Under the pieces are notes generated by a model that saw only the letters and a list, made by a program, of their open reading frames with translations, did not search any database and had not been told where the DNA came from. The translations under genes and the position numbers were made by a program. 64,000 bases of DNA from JAWLHU01 sp049324875 (GTDB lineage Bacteria; Bacillota; Sulfobacillia; Symbiobacteriales; Symbiobacteriaceae), in the NCBI GenBank assembly GCA_049324875.1, contig JBMONC010000050.1, positions 21,965-85,964 of the forward strand, read 5' to 3'. Positions 50,307-59,570 of this stretch are shown here, piece after piece (the first letter of the stretch is position 1; each line of letters opens with the position of its first letter).

Positions 50307-50495
50307 ATGAAACTGCTGCTCTGGCTCCTGCCCCTGGGCCTCTGGGACTCGGAGAGCGACGTTCAGCTGGAAGAGATTGCGATCATGCCCCGGTCTGAGC
50401 GGTTCCCGGGACACCCGCCCCATGGGGACCTGCCGGAGGATGCCCTCGCCGCCGCCGAGTGGGAGCGGGAGATGGCCCTGCTCAAACTGATATAA
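50307..50495 (+). CDS. Small protein of unknown function (62 aa)
   Basis: A 62-residue protein with a short hydrophobic start (MKLLLWLLPLGLW) and an acidic body. GGAGGG lies six bases before the ATG, and a strong hairpin follows the stop, supporting a real gene. No family recognised. Confidence 0.5.
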   Translation: MKLLLWLLPLGLWDSESDVQLEEIAIMPRSERFPGHPPHGDLPEDALAAAEWEREMALLKLI

Positions 50496-50502
50496 CGTGA
50501 AA

Positions 50503-50525
50503 GGAGGGGGCCTTCGGCCCCCTCC
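50503..50525 (+). terminator. Hairpin after the 62-aa protein gene
   Basis: GGAGGGGGCC/GGCCCCCTCC, a perfect 10-bp stem with a 3-base loop. No T-run follows. Confidence 0.5.
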
Positions 50526-50656
50526 GCAACATGCCACCAGGGGCGACCACGCCGGCTGGGAGGCCCGTATGTGTGATGGCCTCAAACGGTTGGCAACGCG
50601 CGCCCTCGCGATGACATCTGCACCCAGACTCTTCGCCGGTCAGCCCGGATTCTCCT

Positions 50657-51115
50657 CTACCGGTAGCTCGGCTCCACCTGGATCTTGATGGCAGGCTCCA
50701 GCGCCCGGAGCACGGGGGAGCGCTGCCGGGCCAGGGCGGTGGCCCGGCGGAACATGTCGTGCACCTTCTCGAAGCCCAGCCCGGTCCGCAGGACCACCTC
50801 CGGCTTCAGCAGGATGCTGCTGATCCGGTGCCCCTCGATCTCGTCGAAGGTGCGGGTCAGTTCCCCCTCGATCTGCAGCTCCGCCACGTCGAGCACCATC
50901 TGCCGGCAGAGGTCGATCAGGGCGGCGGCATAGCCGCTGATGGCGGCGCCCAGCAGGAGCTCCTCGGCGCTGGTCAGCCCGGGCTGCCCCCCGTCGGCCA
51001 CGGGAGCGGAAAAGGCGAGCCGCAGGTTGGAGAAGCTGCTGGCCAGATCGCCCTCCTCCGCCGTCACGCCCCGCCAGGCGCCGTAGGCGCGGAAGGTAAG
51101 GGTCCCATCGAACAC
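50657..51115 (-). CDS. OsmC-like protein lacking the catalytic cysteines
   Basis: A protein of 152 residues with the OsmC/Ohr layout (SAEELLLGAAISGYAAAL matching the helix that normally holds the first peroxidatic cysteine, and an ELTRTF...ILLKPEV strand pair). That cysteine position is Gly61, and the second one, usually in a CP motif, is absent; the only cysteine is Cys70. It is therefore unlikely to reduce peroxides. GTG 51115 follows GAGGAGG. Function unknown. Confidence 0.7.
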   Translation of the reverse strand: MFDGTLTFRAYGAWRGVTAEEGDLASSFSNLRLAFSAPVADGGQPGLTSAEELLLGAAISGYAAALIDLCRQMVLDVAELQIEGELTRTFDEIEGHRISSILLKPEVVLRTGLGFEKVHDMFRRATALARQRSPVLRALEPAIKIQVEPSYR

Positions 51116-51274
51116 GAAGCATCGCCTCCTCGACTGACTCTATTGCACGCCCCCATTCTTCACACCTGCCGCAAGGTGATACCAGTGGAGATGGCGAATA
51201 AGTCTGGTCGGGAAAATACGCAGAAAGGGGAGGAGCAGCGGCTCCTCCATCCACGGGGAAAGGATGTTCGATGC

Positions 51275-51505
51275 ATGGCAAAGGGTGGGCTTACGCAGAA
51301 GGATCTGATGATCTGGGTGATGGATCACCCCAACGGTACCAAGTTCTACTACCTGATCGAGAAGGAGCCCTTCGAGAAGGAGGGGCTGAAGAAGGCGGTC
51401 CACCTGCCCGGCACCACCGCTGATGCGGTCTTCCGCTACCGGGATCAGGCCGAGGAGGCCCTGGCCCGGTTCCCCGCCGGCGACGAGGCGAAGGCGGAGG
51501 CATGA
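51275..51505 (+). CDS. Small conserved-looking protein of unknown function (76 aa)
   Basis: A 76-residue soluble protein (LTQKDLMIWVMDHPNGTKFY near the start). ATG 51275 follows AAAGG at slightly long spacing. The stop overlaps the LysE-like gene start (ATGA), so the two are coupled. No family recognised. Confidence 0.55.
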   Translation: MAKGGLTQKDLMIWVMDHPNGTKFYYLIEKEPFEKEGLKKAVHLPGTTADAVFRYRDQAEEALARFPAGDEAKAEA

Positions 51506-52119
51506 TCGCCCTGATCGCCTCCGGGGTGGTGCTGGGCCTGAACGCGGGGGTCAGCCCCGGGCCGCTCCTGACGCTGGTGATCACCGAGAGCCTGCGAGGC
51601 GGATGGCCTGCAGGCTTTCGTGTGTCCCTCGCCCCGCTGATCACCGACAGCCTGATCATCTCGCTCTCGCTCCTGGTGATGGCACCGCTGCCGCCCTGGG
51701 GACTGGCCGCCATCTCGGTGGTCGGTGGCCTGCTGATCGTCTGGATGGGCTGGGAGGCCGCCCGGACCCCTCCGCCCGCCGTGGCGGAGGTCGCCGCCAC
51801 CGGCCCTGCCGCCGGCCCCCTCTGGAAGGGGGTCGGCACCAACCTGCTCAACCCCCATGCCTACCTCTTCTGGCTGACCGCCGGCGGGCCGCTGCTGAAG
51901 AGCGCCCTGGCCCAGCATGGCATCGGCGGCCCCCTCACCTTCCTGGTCAGCTTCTTCGCCCTGCTAATTGGCTCGAAGATGGTGATCGCCCTGGGGGTCA
52001 GCCGCGGGCGCCGCTTCCTCCAGGGAAGGGCCTACCGCTTGACCCTGGGGCTGTCGGGCGCCGCCCTGGCCGTCTTCGGGCTCTACCGGGTCTATGAGGG
52101 CGTGCGGGGGCTGCTCTAG
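51502..52119 (+). CDS. LysE/RhtB family amino-acid exporter
   Basis: Membrane protein of 205 residues with six predicted helices. GLNAGVSPGPLLTLV near the start and GTNLLNPHAYLFWL in the middle match the LysE family, which exports amino acids or other small metabolites by proton exchange. Its 3' end overlaps the SNF2 helicase gene by 4 bp in the convergent sense. Confidence 0.88.
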   Translation: MIALIASGVVLGLNAGVSPGPLLTLVITESLRGGWPAGFRVSLAPLITDSLIISLSLLVMAPLPPWGLAAISVVGGLLIVWMGWEAARTPPPAVAEVAATGPAAGPLWKGVGTNLLNPHAYLFWLTAGGPLLKSALAQHGIGGPLTFLVSFFALLIGSKMVIALGVSRGRRFLQGRAYRLTLGLSGAALAVFGLYRVYEGVRGLL

Positions 52120-53630
52120 TGCACCCCGAAGAGGCCGAGGATCTCCTCCCGGGTCAGGTTCTTCATCACCAGCCGCTCCTCCGCCTCCCCGTCGGACTCG
52201 GTCAGCGGGTCCATCACCTGGTGGAAGAGCTGCTTCTTCCGCTCCACCAGCTCGGCGATCCGCTCCTCCACCGTCCCCCGGGTGAGCAGGCTGGTGACCC
52301 GCACCGTCTGCTTCTGCCCGATGCGGTGGGTCCGGTCCTCCGCCTGCTGGGCGACGGCGGGGTTCCACCAGTGGTCCAGGTGGTAGACGTGGTTGGCCCG
52401 GGTCAGGGTGATGCCGACGCCGCCGGCCTTCAGCGACATCGCCAGCACCCGGGGCTGGTCGAACTGCTGGAAGCGGTGGACCAGCAGCTGCCGGTTCCAG
52501 TCGGTGAGCGAGCCGTCAAAGAGGGCGGCGCCGAACCGCTCGAAGCGGGGGAGGAGCGGTTTCAGGCTGACCGTGGGATACTGGGAGAAGATCAGCGCCT
52601 TCTCCCCCCGCTGGGCCAGCTGCTCCAGCTCCGACTCGAGGAAGGCGGCCTTGCAGGAGGCGCCGGTGGGCAGGTCCAGGTTGCAGATCTGCTTCAGCTT
52701 GGTCAGCAGCGCCAGGGCGATCATCGGCGCCGCCGACTGGCCGGCCTGGCGGATCGCCGTCACCCCGGCCCGCTCCGCCGCCTCGTAGGCCATGCGCTGG
52801 GCCGGGGTCAGGTCGAGCCAGACCGTCCGGTGCTCCTTGGGCGGCAGGTGGCGGAGCACGTCTGCCTTACGCCGGCGCAGCACGTAGGGGCCGATCTTCT
52901 CGTGGAGCCCATCCGCCTCGGCCGCCTTCTGGTTCGGCAGCAGGCCGGGCTTCAGGTAGGCGAAGATCGCCAGCAGCTCCTCCACCTTGTTCTCCAGCGG
53001 GGTGCCCGACAGCCCCCAGCGCCAGGTTGCCTGCACCCGCCCCACCGCCTGGTGGATGGCGGTCTCGGGGTTCTTGATCCGCTGGATCTCATCGAGGATG
53101 ATCATATCGAAGACGGAAGGGTCCACCAGCCTCCCCTTCAGATCCTCCCGCCAGGTCTCATAACCGATCAGGTGGACATGCGCGCTGGAGCGCCAGTACC
53201 ACTCCCGCCGCCGCCTGGGCCCCTCCACCGGCACCGCACGCAGGTCGGGCGCCCAGCGGCGCAGCTTGTAGTACCAGTCGAAGAGGAGGGTCTTGGGGCA
53301 GAGGATCAGCGCCCGGTTCACCTCGCCCCGCCGGATCAGCAGCCGCAGGGCGGCGATCGCCTGGATCGATTTGCCGAGGCCCATCTCGTCGCCCAGCAGG
53401 GCGACCGGGTGCTCCAGCAGGTAGCGGGCGCCCTCCAGCTGGTAGTCGAACAGCTCCTCGCCGGCGGGGGCATAGAACTGATCCGGGTCGGGAGGCGGAC
53501 CCTCCTCGGCGGCCGGCAAGTCAAAAAAGAAGAGCGGACCATCGGGGCTCTGGCTGCCCCACTCGGTCCCCGCAAACATGGCCGGGGCGGGAGGCAGCCC
53601 GAGGCTGTGGGTGACGCTGGAAAGGCTCAA
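52116..53630 (-). CDS. SNF2-family DEAD/DEAH-box helicase
   Basis: About 504 residues. Motif I is LLGDEMGLGKSIQ, motif II is LDEIQ, motif III is WGLSGTPLEN, and motifs IV-VI include ALIFSQY, SLKAGGVGITLTRANHVYHLDHWWNP and EDRTHRIGQKQTV. It is a DNA translocase probably aiding transcription or repair; no fused nuclease is seen. TTG 53630 has GGGGGGAG eight bases upstream. Alternatives are TTG 53648 and ATG 53579. Confidence 0.92.
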   Translation of the reverse strand: MSLSSVTHSLGLPPAPAMFAGTEWGSQSPDGPLFFFDLPAAEEGPPPDPDQFYAPAGEELFDYQLEGARYLLEHPVALLGDEMGLGKSIQAIAALRLLIRRGEVNRALILCPKTLLFDWYYKLRRWAPDLRAVPVEGPRRRREWYWRSSAHVHLIGYETWREDLKGRLVDPSVFDMIILDEIQRIKNPETAIHQAVGRVQATWRWGLSGTPLENKVEELLAIFAYLKPGLLPNQKAAEADGLHEKIGPYVLRRRKADVLRHLPPKEHRTVWLDLTPAQRMAYEAAERAGVTAIRQAGQSAAPMIALALLTKLKQICNLDLPTGASCKAAFLESELEQLAQRGEKALIFSQYPTVSLKPLLPRFERFGAALFDGSLTDWNRQLLVHRFQQFDQPRVLAMSLKAGGVGITLTRANHVYHLDHWWNPAVAQQAEDRTHRIGQKQTVRVTSLLTRGTVEERIAELVERKKQLFHQVMDPLTESDGEAEERLVMKNLTREEILGLFGVH

Positions 53631-53748
53631 GGCGCAGACTCCCCCCAATCGGAAGGTGGACGTGTCCGTCTTAGTCTGCGCCGGTTGATGTTCGACATAA
53701 CAGGATCGTTCTGGAAAGGCTATCTTGAGAAGGTGGGGTGCAAGAGCG

Positions 53749-53991
53749 ATGGTCGATCCGGCTGAGATTCGGAAGTTCGGCGTGGAGCCTGATTTTGAGC
53801 GGTATATCTACGACCCCAACTCCTGCTCCTGGTGCGGTCAACCGGTGCTGATCATCCAGTCGAAGGAGCGGCTGCAGGGCTACCGCAGCGAGATAACCGC
53901 CTGCGAGAACTGCATGTCCAAGCTCTCGAAGCGGACCCGGGCGAAGGAGTTCCGGTGGGTCTTCCTGCAGGGATGGGTCTCATCCTCCTGA
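53749..53991 (+). CDS. Small zinc-ribbon-like protein (80 aa)
   Basis: An 80-residue protein with two CxxC pairs (CSWCGQ and CENCMS), 26 residues apart, suggesting one zinc site. The basic C-terminus ends in FRWVFLQGW. Divergent from the helicase gene and overlapping the gluQ 3' end by 12 bp. No family recognised with confidence. Confidence 0.65.
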   Translation: MVDPAEIRKFGVEPDFERYIYDPNSCSWCGQPVLIIQSKERLQGYRSEITACENCMSKLSKRTRAKEFRWVFLQGWVSSS

Positions 53992-54945
53992 GAGGGCGGC
54001 CAGCAGCTGGGCCGGCAGGGTGACGGGCTCCCGGGGAATGCGGGCGGGGTCGAAGGCGGCGACCAGGTCGACTGGCCTGACCGGCTCGGGCCGCTCCAGC
54101 AGCCCGCTCAGGTGGGCCAGGTGGCCGACCACCGCCTCGGGCTCGGTCCCGGCGGCCCGGATGCCCGCCAGGGTGACGGCGCCGTGCCGCTTGGAGAGCC
54201 GGGTGCCGTCGGGGCCGAAAAGCAGGGGAACGTGGGCGAAGCGGGGGACTGGGTAGCCCAGCGCCTGGTAGAGCAGGATCTGCCGGGGGGTGGAGTCCAG
54301 CAGGTCCCAGCCCCGGAGCACATCGGTCACCTGCATCAGGGCATCGTCCACCACCACCGCCAGCTGGTAGCCGATGATCCCGTCGGCCCGCTTGATCACG
54401 AAGTCGCCGCCCGCCCCCGGCGGGAAGCGCTGGGGGCCGGCGAGGAGGTCCTCAAAGGCGACCGGCCGGTCGGGCAGGGCGAAGCGAAGGGAGGGCTCTT
54501 TGCCCCGGGCGGCCCGCTCGGCCCGCTTGGCAGGGCTGAGCCGCCGGCAGGTGCCGGGGTAGACCGGTCCCTCCTCGCCCAGGCCGTGGGGGGCGGAGGC
54601 GATGGCCATGATCTCGGCCCGGCTGCAGTAGCAGGGGTAGAGGTGGCCCGACTCCACCAGCCGGCGCAGGGCCGTCCGGTAGAGCTCCTCCCGCTCCGAC
54701 TGGGTGTAGGGGGCGTGGGGGCCGCCCACGTCTGGCCCCTCGTCCCAGTCCAGCCCCAGCCAGCGCAGGTCCTCCAGGATCTCCGCCGCCAGATGGGGGC
54801 GGCAGCGGGGCCTGTCGATATCCTCCATCCGCAGGATGAAGCGGCCCCCGGCACGGCGCACCTGGAGCCAGGCCAGCAGCGCCGTCCGGGCGTTGCCCAG
54901 GTGGAGTTGGCCGGAGGGGGTGGGGGCGAATCGTCCGCGCATCAT
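53980..54945 (-). CDS. gluQ: Glutamyl-Q tRNA(Asp) synthetase
   Basis: Truncated glutamyl-tRNA-synthetase paralogue of 321 residues that attaches glutamate to queuosine in tRNA-Asp. It keeps the catalytic half: RFAPTPSGQLHLGNARTALLAWL (HIGH as HLGN), the zinc residues in CYCSRAEI and GTCRRL, and the KMSKS equivalent TRLSKRHG. It lacks the anticodon-binding domain. Queuosine genes are not in this window. It has a weak AGGTGATG ribosome site. Confidence 0.93.
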   Translation of the reverse strand: MMRGRFAPTPSGQLHLGNARTALLAWLQVRRAGGRFILRMEDIDRPRCRPHLAAEILEDLRWLGLDWDEGPDVGGPHAPYTQSEREELYRTALRRLVESGHLYPCYCSRAEIMAIASAPHGLGEEGPVYPGTCRRLSPAKRAERAARGKEPSLRFALPDRPVAFEDLLAGPQRFPPGAGGDFVIKRADGIIGYQLAVVVDDALMQVTDVLRGWDLLDSTPRQILLYQALGYPVPRFAHVPLLFGPDGTRLSKRHGAVTLAGIRAAGTEPEAVVGHLAHLSGLLERPEPVRPVDLVAAFDPARIPREPVTLPAQLLAALSGG

Positions 54946-55052
54946 ACCAGAGCATCACCTGACTCTCCTATTCTGCGCCCGGCAGGCTTGCCCTTCTCGC
55001 CCTGCGGTTGTATCCTTAGCTGTGTGATTGCGGAGAAGAGGGGGAGAGACCG

Positions 55053-55730
55053 ATGCACAAGTGGATTGCGGCCGCGCTGCTGCTGGCGCTCCTTCTCGCC
55101 GGCTGCGGTGGGGCGCGGCAGCAGGCGGGGGGGCAGCCGAAGCAGGACCAGCCCGCCAAGCAGGCGGCCGAGCCTGCGGCCCCGGCGTCGAAGCGCTGGA
55201 GCCAGCCGCCCAAGATGGCCATCGACCCGCAGAAGCAGTACATCGCCACCATGGAGACCAGCCTGGGCACCATGAAGATCGAGCTCTTTGCCAAGGATGC
55301 CCCGCTGGCGGTCAACAACTTCGTCTTCCTGGCCCGGGAGGGCTTCTACGAAGGGGTCAAGTTCCACCGGATCATCAAGGGCTTCATGATCCAGGGAGGC
55401 GACCCCCTGGGGACCGGTGCGGGCGGGCCGGGCTACCGGTTTGCCGACGAACTCCCCCCCAAGCGGCCCTACACCCGCGGGATCGTGGCCATGGCCAACG
55501 CCGGCCCCAACACCAACGGCAGCCAGTTCTTCATCTGCACCGGGGCGGATTGCGGCGGGCTGGACAAGTTCCCCCACTACACCCAGTTCGGGGTGGTGAC
55601 CGAGGGGCTGGACGTACTCGCCAAGCTGGAGGCGGTGGAGACGGTCCGGGCGCCCGGCAGCCGTGACTCGGTGCCCAGCCTCCCCAAGGAGCCGCCCACC
55701 ATCCGGAAGGTGACGATCGAGGAGAAGTAG
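55053..55730 (+). CDS. Cyclophilin-type peptidyl-prolyl isomerase lipoprotein
   Basis: A protein of 225 residues. A lipoprotein signal ends in LLAGC (Cys18), followed by a Gln/Ala/Pro-rich linker and the cyclophilin domain (about 62-225): FYEGVKFHRIIKGFMIQGGDP and NGSQFFICTGA contain the Arg, Phe, Met and Gln active-site residues. It should fold proteins outside the membrane. A hairpin terminator follows. Confidence 0.93.
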   Translation: MHKWIAAALLLALLLAGCGGARQQAGGQPKQDQPAKQAAEPAAPASKRWSQPPKMAIDPQKQYIATMETSLGTMKIELFAKDAPLAVNNFVFLAREGFYEGVKFHRIIKGFMIQGGDPLGTGAGGPGYRFADELPPKRPYTRGIVAMANAGPNTNGSQFFICTGADCGGLDKFPHYTQFGVVTEGLDVLAKLEAVETVRAPGSRDSVPSLPKEPPTIRKVTIEEK

Positions 55731-55753
55731 TTGCATCGGACCCGCAAAGAAAG

Positions 55754-55778
55754 CCGCCACCGGTCTTGCCGGTGGCGG
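55754..55778. terminator. Bidirectional terminator between cyclophilin and luxR-type genes
   Basis: CCGCCACCGG/CCGGTGGCGG with a 5-base loop. TCCTGTTAT follows on the plus strand and CTTTCTTTG on the minus strand, so it can serve both convergent genes. Confidence 0.75.
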
Positions 55779-55783
55779 TCCTG

Positions 55784-58651
55784 TTATGGCCGGCGGTTCT
55801 CGCTGATCCGGGCCACCAGGGAAGCCCGGTTCTGGACGCCCAGCCTGGCGAAGATCTTCCGCAGGTGGGCGTCGACGGTGCTCTCCGAGATGCAGAGCCG
55901 CTCGGCGATCTCCCGGTCGGTCAGACCCTTGGCGACCAGGTTGGCGATCTCCATCTGCCGCTCGGTAAGGCCGGCCGGGCGGACGGCAGGGGCCGGCCCC
56001 CTGGCCCGAAGCAGCCCCTCCACCTGCTCCAGCGCCATCCTGGCCCCCAGGCGGGCGAAGGTCTCCCGGGCGGCGGAAAGCTCCTCCCGGGCGCCGGGGG
56101 CGTCGGGAAGGGAGCGGGCCCGGGCCAGCTGGCAGAGGGCGACCTCGAAGGGGAACCGGCACCGCTCTGCCAGCTCCCGGGCGGTCCGGAGGTGGGACTC
56201 CGTCGAAGCCGTCTGGCCGCGGGTCGCCACCAGCTCCCCGACCAGCCGGTGGGCTGCGATGATCTGGCTCCAGTCCCGGAGGGCCTCGGCGGCGGGCAGC
56301 GCCTCCTCTGCCCGCTCCAGGGCGGCGGCCAACTCCCCTCTCTGCTGGTGATAGCGGGCCCAGGTGACGAGCAGGTGGGGCCGAGCGGGCGCCACGGGGT
56401 GGTAGGCCATGCGGCGGTCGGCCGCCCGCAGCCAGCGCAGCGCCTGCTCCGGCTCCTGCTGCAGGAGGTGGGCCTGGGCGCGCAGGGCGTAGAGCTGCAC
56501 CAGCTCCATGCTGGCCAACACCGGCTCCTGCGAGGGCTCCGGCGGCTCCTCCAGGGGAAAGACATGGGCCAGCATCGTCAGGGCGCCGGCCAGATCGCCC
56601 ATGGCGAGCAGCAGCCGAATCGCAACGGAGCGGTGGCCGTAAAGCGGGTCGCCGGGGTTCTTCAGGAAGTAGCCGACCAGGTTCTGCCGGGCGCTCTCCC
56701 AGTCGCCGCGGTAGAAGTCCAGCAGGCCCTTGAAGGAGAAGCCCTCCATGTAGGTGGCGCCCGAGCGCTCCCGGGCCAGGGCCTGGAGTTCACCGGCCTC
56801 CTGGAAGGCGGCCTCCACCTCGCCAGGGTGGTCGGCCCGGAAGATGGCCACCCAGTGGAGCCGGGCGTAGGCAAAGAAGGCGGCGTAGGGGAACCGGCGG
56901 GCCTGGATCTGCTCCTCGACCATGCGGCGGCCCAGGTCGGCCACCTCCTCCAGCTGCCCGTTGGTGGCCGCCAGGAAGATGCGCGCACTGTAGCCGTGGA
57001 GGGAGGAGAGGGCCGCCTGGGAGCGGGCGCTGAGGCCGGCCAGCACCTGGCGCGCCTCCTCACCCCGACCGACGTTTGCCAGCGCCTGGGCCCGCACGGC
57101 CGCCATCAGCGGGTAGTCGTGGGACTGGCCGAAGAGCTCGGCCCCTAGCTTTTGGTAGCGCGGGTCATCCAGCAGCCGCTCCTGCTCGGCTGTCACCTCC
57201 ACCATCTCATCCAGGACGGAGAGGGTCCGCACGGAGAACCAGGTGCGGGAGACCCTGTAGAAGCGGGCCCATGCGGCCACGGCAGCATCGCCGGTCTCCC
57301 GGGCGGCAGCCAGCGCCTGGTCCCACAGCTCACCCACCACGCCGTGGTAGATGGCGTCGCGGAAGTTCAGACAGTGCCCCATCTTGAGCAGCAGCTCTGC
57401 CCGCAGGGGATGGGATGAGCCGGTCAGCCCCAACGCCACCTGGTAGTGCTTCCGAGCCTGCTCATAGGCCCCCAGCCGCAGCGTCTGATCCCCGGCCCGG
57501 AGCAGGAACTCAGGGGCCCGCGGATCCCGCGCCTGCACCAGGTAGTAGGAGAGCTGTGTCAGGTCAGGGGCGGGGAGCCGCATCATCTGCTCCGCGATGC
57601 GCCGCTGCATCCCGCGGCGTTCCAGGACCGAGTACCGCCCCACCAGGGCCTCCCGGAAGAGGGCGTGGGTGAAGGCGAACCGGTCGCCCTCCGCCCCCTC
57701 TTCGGCGATGATCTGAAAGCTCAGCGCCTCCTCCAGGACGGCAGCCAGCTCCGGTTCCGGAAGACTGGCGACGTCGGCCAGCAGGTCGAACTCGAACCGC
57801 TCGCCCATCACGGCGCCGATCTGCAGGGCCTCCAGCGTCTGCGGCGAGAGCCGGTTAAGGTCGGCGTCGATCGCCTGCCAGATGGTGTGGGGAAGCGGCA
57901 GTTGCTCCAATCGCTCCGCCCGGCGATCCTCACCGGCGATCGCCCGGACCAGCTCCCGGACGAAGAGGCTGTGCCCCTCTGTGCGGGCGTGGATGCGGGC
58001 CGCCAGGCTTCTCACCTCACCCTCATCCCGCCCCGGAAAGACCGCCTGCAGCAGCTCCTGTACATCGGCCAGCTCCAGCGGGTGCAGCTCGATCAGGGCA
58101 CCGCCCCCGCGCTGCAGGTGCGGGACCAGCGTCCAGATGGGGTGATCCCGCTGCACCTCCTCGCTGCGGTAGGTGGCGATGATCAGGAGCCCTATCTGGC
58201 GGAGATGGGGTTCAAAGTGACGGATCAGGTCCAGCGAGGCAGGGTCGGCCCACTGGATGTCCTCCAGCACCACCACCAGGGGCCGGTCTGTCGCTCCCAG
58301 CCAGGACGAGAGTTCAGCGGCGAGGCCGATCGAGGCCCACTGCCCCTGCGCCTCCCCAAAGGGCGGCGGCAGCGAGCGGAGATCGATCCCGGTCAGGGTG
58401 GCCAGGGCGGCGAGCACCTCCACCCAGGGGCCGAAGGGAGGGGTCTCGTGCTGCCCCGGGCAGAAGCCGGTGGCCAGCAGCAACCTCCCGCCGTGGTCCG
58501 TAACGGCGGCCCGGATGAGGGAGGTCTTCCCCATCCCGGAGCGGCCTGCGATCAGGAGGACGCCGCCCCGACCCTCCTCGGCTGCTTTCAGGTGGTGCTT
58601 CAGTTCGGCAAGCTCCTTGTGGCGCCCTACCAGCGGAAGGTCCCAGGTCAT
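55784..58651 (-). CDS. Large LuxR-family regulator with AAA ATPase and TPR region (MalT/LAL-like)
   Basis: A protein of 955 residues. The N-terminal ATPase has Walker A GRSGMGKTS (36-44) and Walker B LVVVLEDIQWAD (125-136). A long helical, TPR-like middle follows, and the C-terminal LuxR helix-turn-helix is LTERQMEIANLVAKGLTDREIAERLCISESTVDAHLRKIFARLG. Such LAL/STAND regulators switch on nearby genes when ligand and ATP bind. Divergent from RCC1-like and hydrolase genes, the likely targets. Its leader has a GGCCGTGG/CCACGGCC hairpin (near 58715-58740). Confidence 0.92.
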   Translation of the reverse strand: MTWDLPLVGRHKELAELKHHLKAAEEGRGGVLLIAGRSGMGKTSLIRAAVTDHGGRLLLATGFCPGQHETPPFGPWVEVLAALATLTGIDLRSLPPPFGEAQGQWASIGLAAELSSWLGATDRPLVVVLEDIQWADPASLDLIRHFEPHLRQIGLLIIATYRSEEVQRDHPIWTLVPHLQRGGGALIELHPLELADVQELLQAVFPGRDEGEVRSLAARIHARTEGHSLFVRELVRAIAGEDRRAERLEQLPLPHTIWQAIDADLNRLSPQTLEALQIGAVMGERFEFDLLADVASLPEPELAAVLEEALSFQIIAEEGAEGDRFAFTHALFREALVGRYSVLERRGMQRRIAEQMMRLPAPDLTQLSYYLVQARDPRAPEFLLRAGDQTLRLGAYEQARKHYQVALGLTGSSHPLRAELLLKMGHCLNFRDAIYHGVVGELWDQALAAARETGDAAVAAWARFYRVSRTWFSVRTLSVLDEMVEVTAEQERLLDDPRYQKLGAELFGQSHDYPLMAAVRAQALANVGRGEEARQVLAGLSARSQAALSSLHGYSARIFLAATNGQLEEVADLGRRMVEEQIQARRFPYAAFFAYARLHWVAIFRADHPGEVEAAFQEAGELQALARERSGATYMEGFSFKGLLDFYRGDWESARQNLVGYFLKNPGDPLYGHRSVAIRLLLAMGDLAGALTMLAHVFPLEEPPEPSQEPVLASMELVQLYALRAQAHLLQQEPEQALRWLRAADRRMAYHPVAPARPHLLVTWARYHQQRGELAAALERAEEALPAAEALRDWSQIIAAHRLVGELVATRGQTASTESHLRTARELAERCRFPFEVALCQLARARSLPDAPGAREELSAARETFARLGARMALEQVEGLLRARGPAPAVRPAGLTERQMEIANLVAKGLTDREIAERLCISESTVDAHLRKIFARLGVQNRASLVARISENRRP

Positions 58652-58832
58652 GCCTTGCTCCCCGCCCTTTCCGGTTCCGTACCTGCGCTCGCTGCTGGGT
58701 ATAGGGCAAATGCACAGTCGCGGCCGTGGACAGCAAAACCACGGCCTTGCCCGATTCTCTGTTTATTTGTTGTCATTATAGAATATATACATCAAAAGGT
58801 GTTAGTGGTGAGACCGGGAGGAGAGTTGTCCA

Positions 58833-59570
58833 GTGGAGGAGCATACAGGTGGAGTCCTGCGGCTGCGCGCCGATCGGAAGACGGTGATGGCCTGGGGGAT
58901 CATTGCGGGGTGGAAGGGCTCTCCCATGGCGCGGGCGGGCATCGTCGCGGCAGCGGAGGGGGCGCACCACCTGGTCGGGGTCCGGGCCAATGGGTCTGTG
59001 GTGGCCTGGGGAGAGCATCCCCGGGATGAGTTGGAGGTTCCCCCGGGGCTGTCCGGGGTGGCAGGGGTGGCGGCCGGCCTCAATCGCAGCTTTGCCCTGA
59101 TGCTTGACGGCTCGGTGGTGAGCTGGGGCCGCACGGCCGCCAACTCGATCGCCGTCCCGGAAGGCGAGGTCTTCTCGGCTGCTGCGGCGCCGGGCCGGAC
59201 CCTGACCGTCCATGCCGACGGCACCCACGTCTCGTGGGGGGAGGCGGGGGCGATGGCGGCCGGTCTGGCCGATGTGGTGGCCGTCGCCGCCGGTCCGGGG
59301 TACTGCCTGGCCCTGCGGGTCGACGGGACCCTTGTCGCCTGGGGATGGGAGGGGACGATGCGGATCGAGCGGGGCGTCCCGCCGGGGCTGACCGACGTGG
59401 TCGCCCTGGCCGCCGGGCCCAGCCGCTCTCTGGCCGTCAAGCAGAACGGCCGGGTGGTGACCTGGGGGAACAACCGGCAGCGGGAGGGCCGCTGGAGAGA
59501 GATGGGGTCGAGACCGTGGACAGAGGGGCTGGCACCCATCCCCCCGTCACGGAGGGAGGCGTTAGGGTGA
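58833..59570 (+). CDS. RCC1-repeat-like beta-propeller protein
   Basis: A protein of 245 residues made of about five repeats of 40 residues ending in DGSVVxWG or similar (NGSVVAWG, DGSVVSWG, DGTHVSWG, DGTLVAWG, NGRVVTWG), as in RCC1-type propellers. Five repeats rather than seven suggests a partial propeller or an oligomer. There is no signal peptide, so it is cytosolic. GTG 58833 has GGGAGGAG at nine bases. Its stop overlaps the hydrolase start (TGATG). Binding partner unknown. Confidence 0.8.
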   Translation: MEEHTGGVLRLRADRKTVMAWGIIAGWKGSPMARAGIVAAAEGAHHLVGVRANGSVVAWGEHPRDELEVPPGLSGVAGVAAGLNRSFALMLDGSVVSWGRTAANSIAVPEGEVFSAAAAPGRTLTVHADGTHVSWGEAGAMAAGLADVVAVAAGPGYCLALRVDGTLVAWGWEGTMRIERGVPPGLTDVVALAAGPSRSLAVKQNGRVVTWGNNRQREGRWREMGSRPWTEGLAPIPPSRREALG

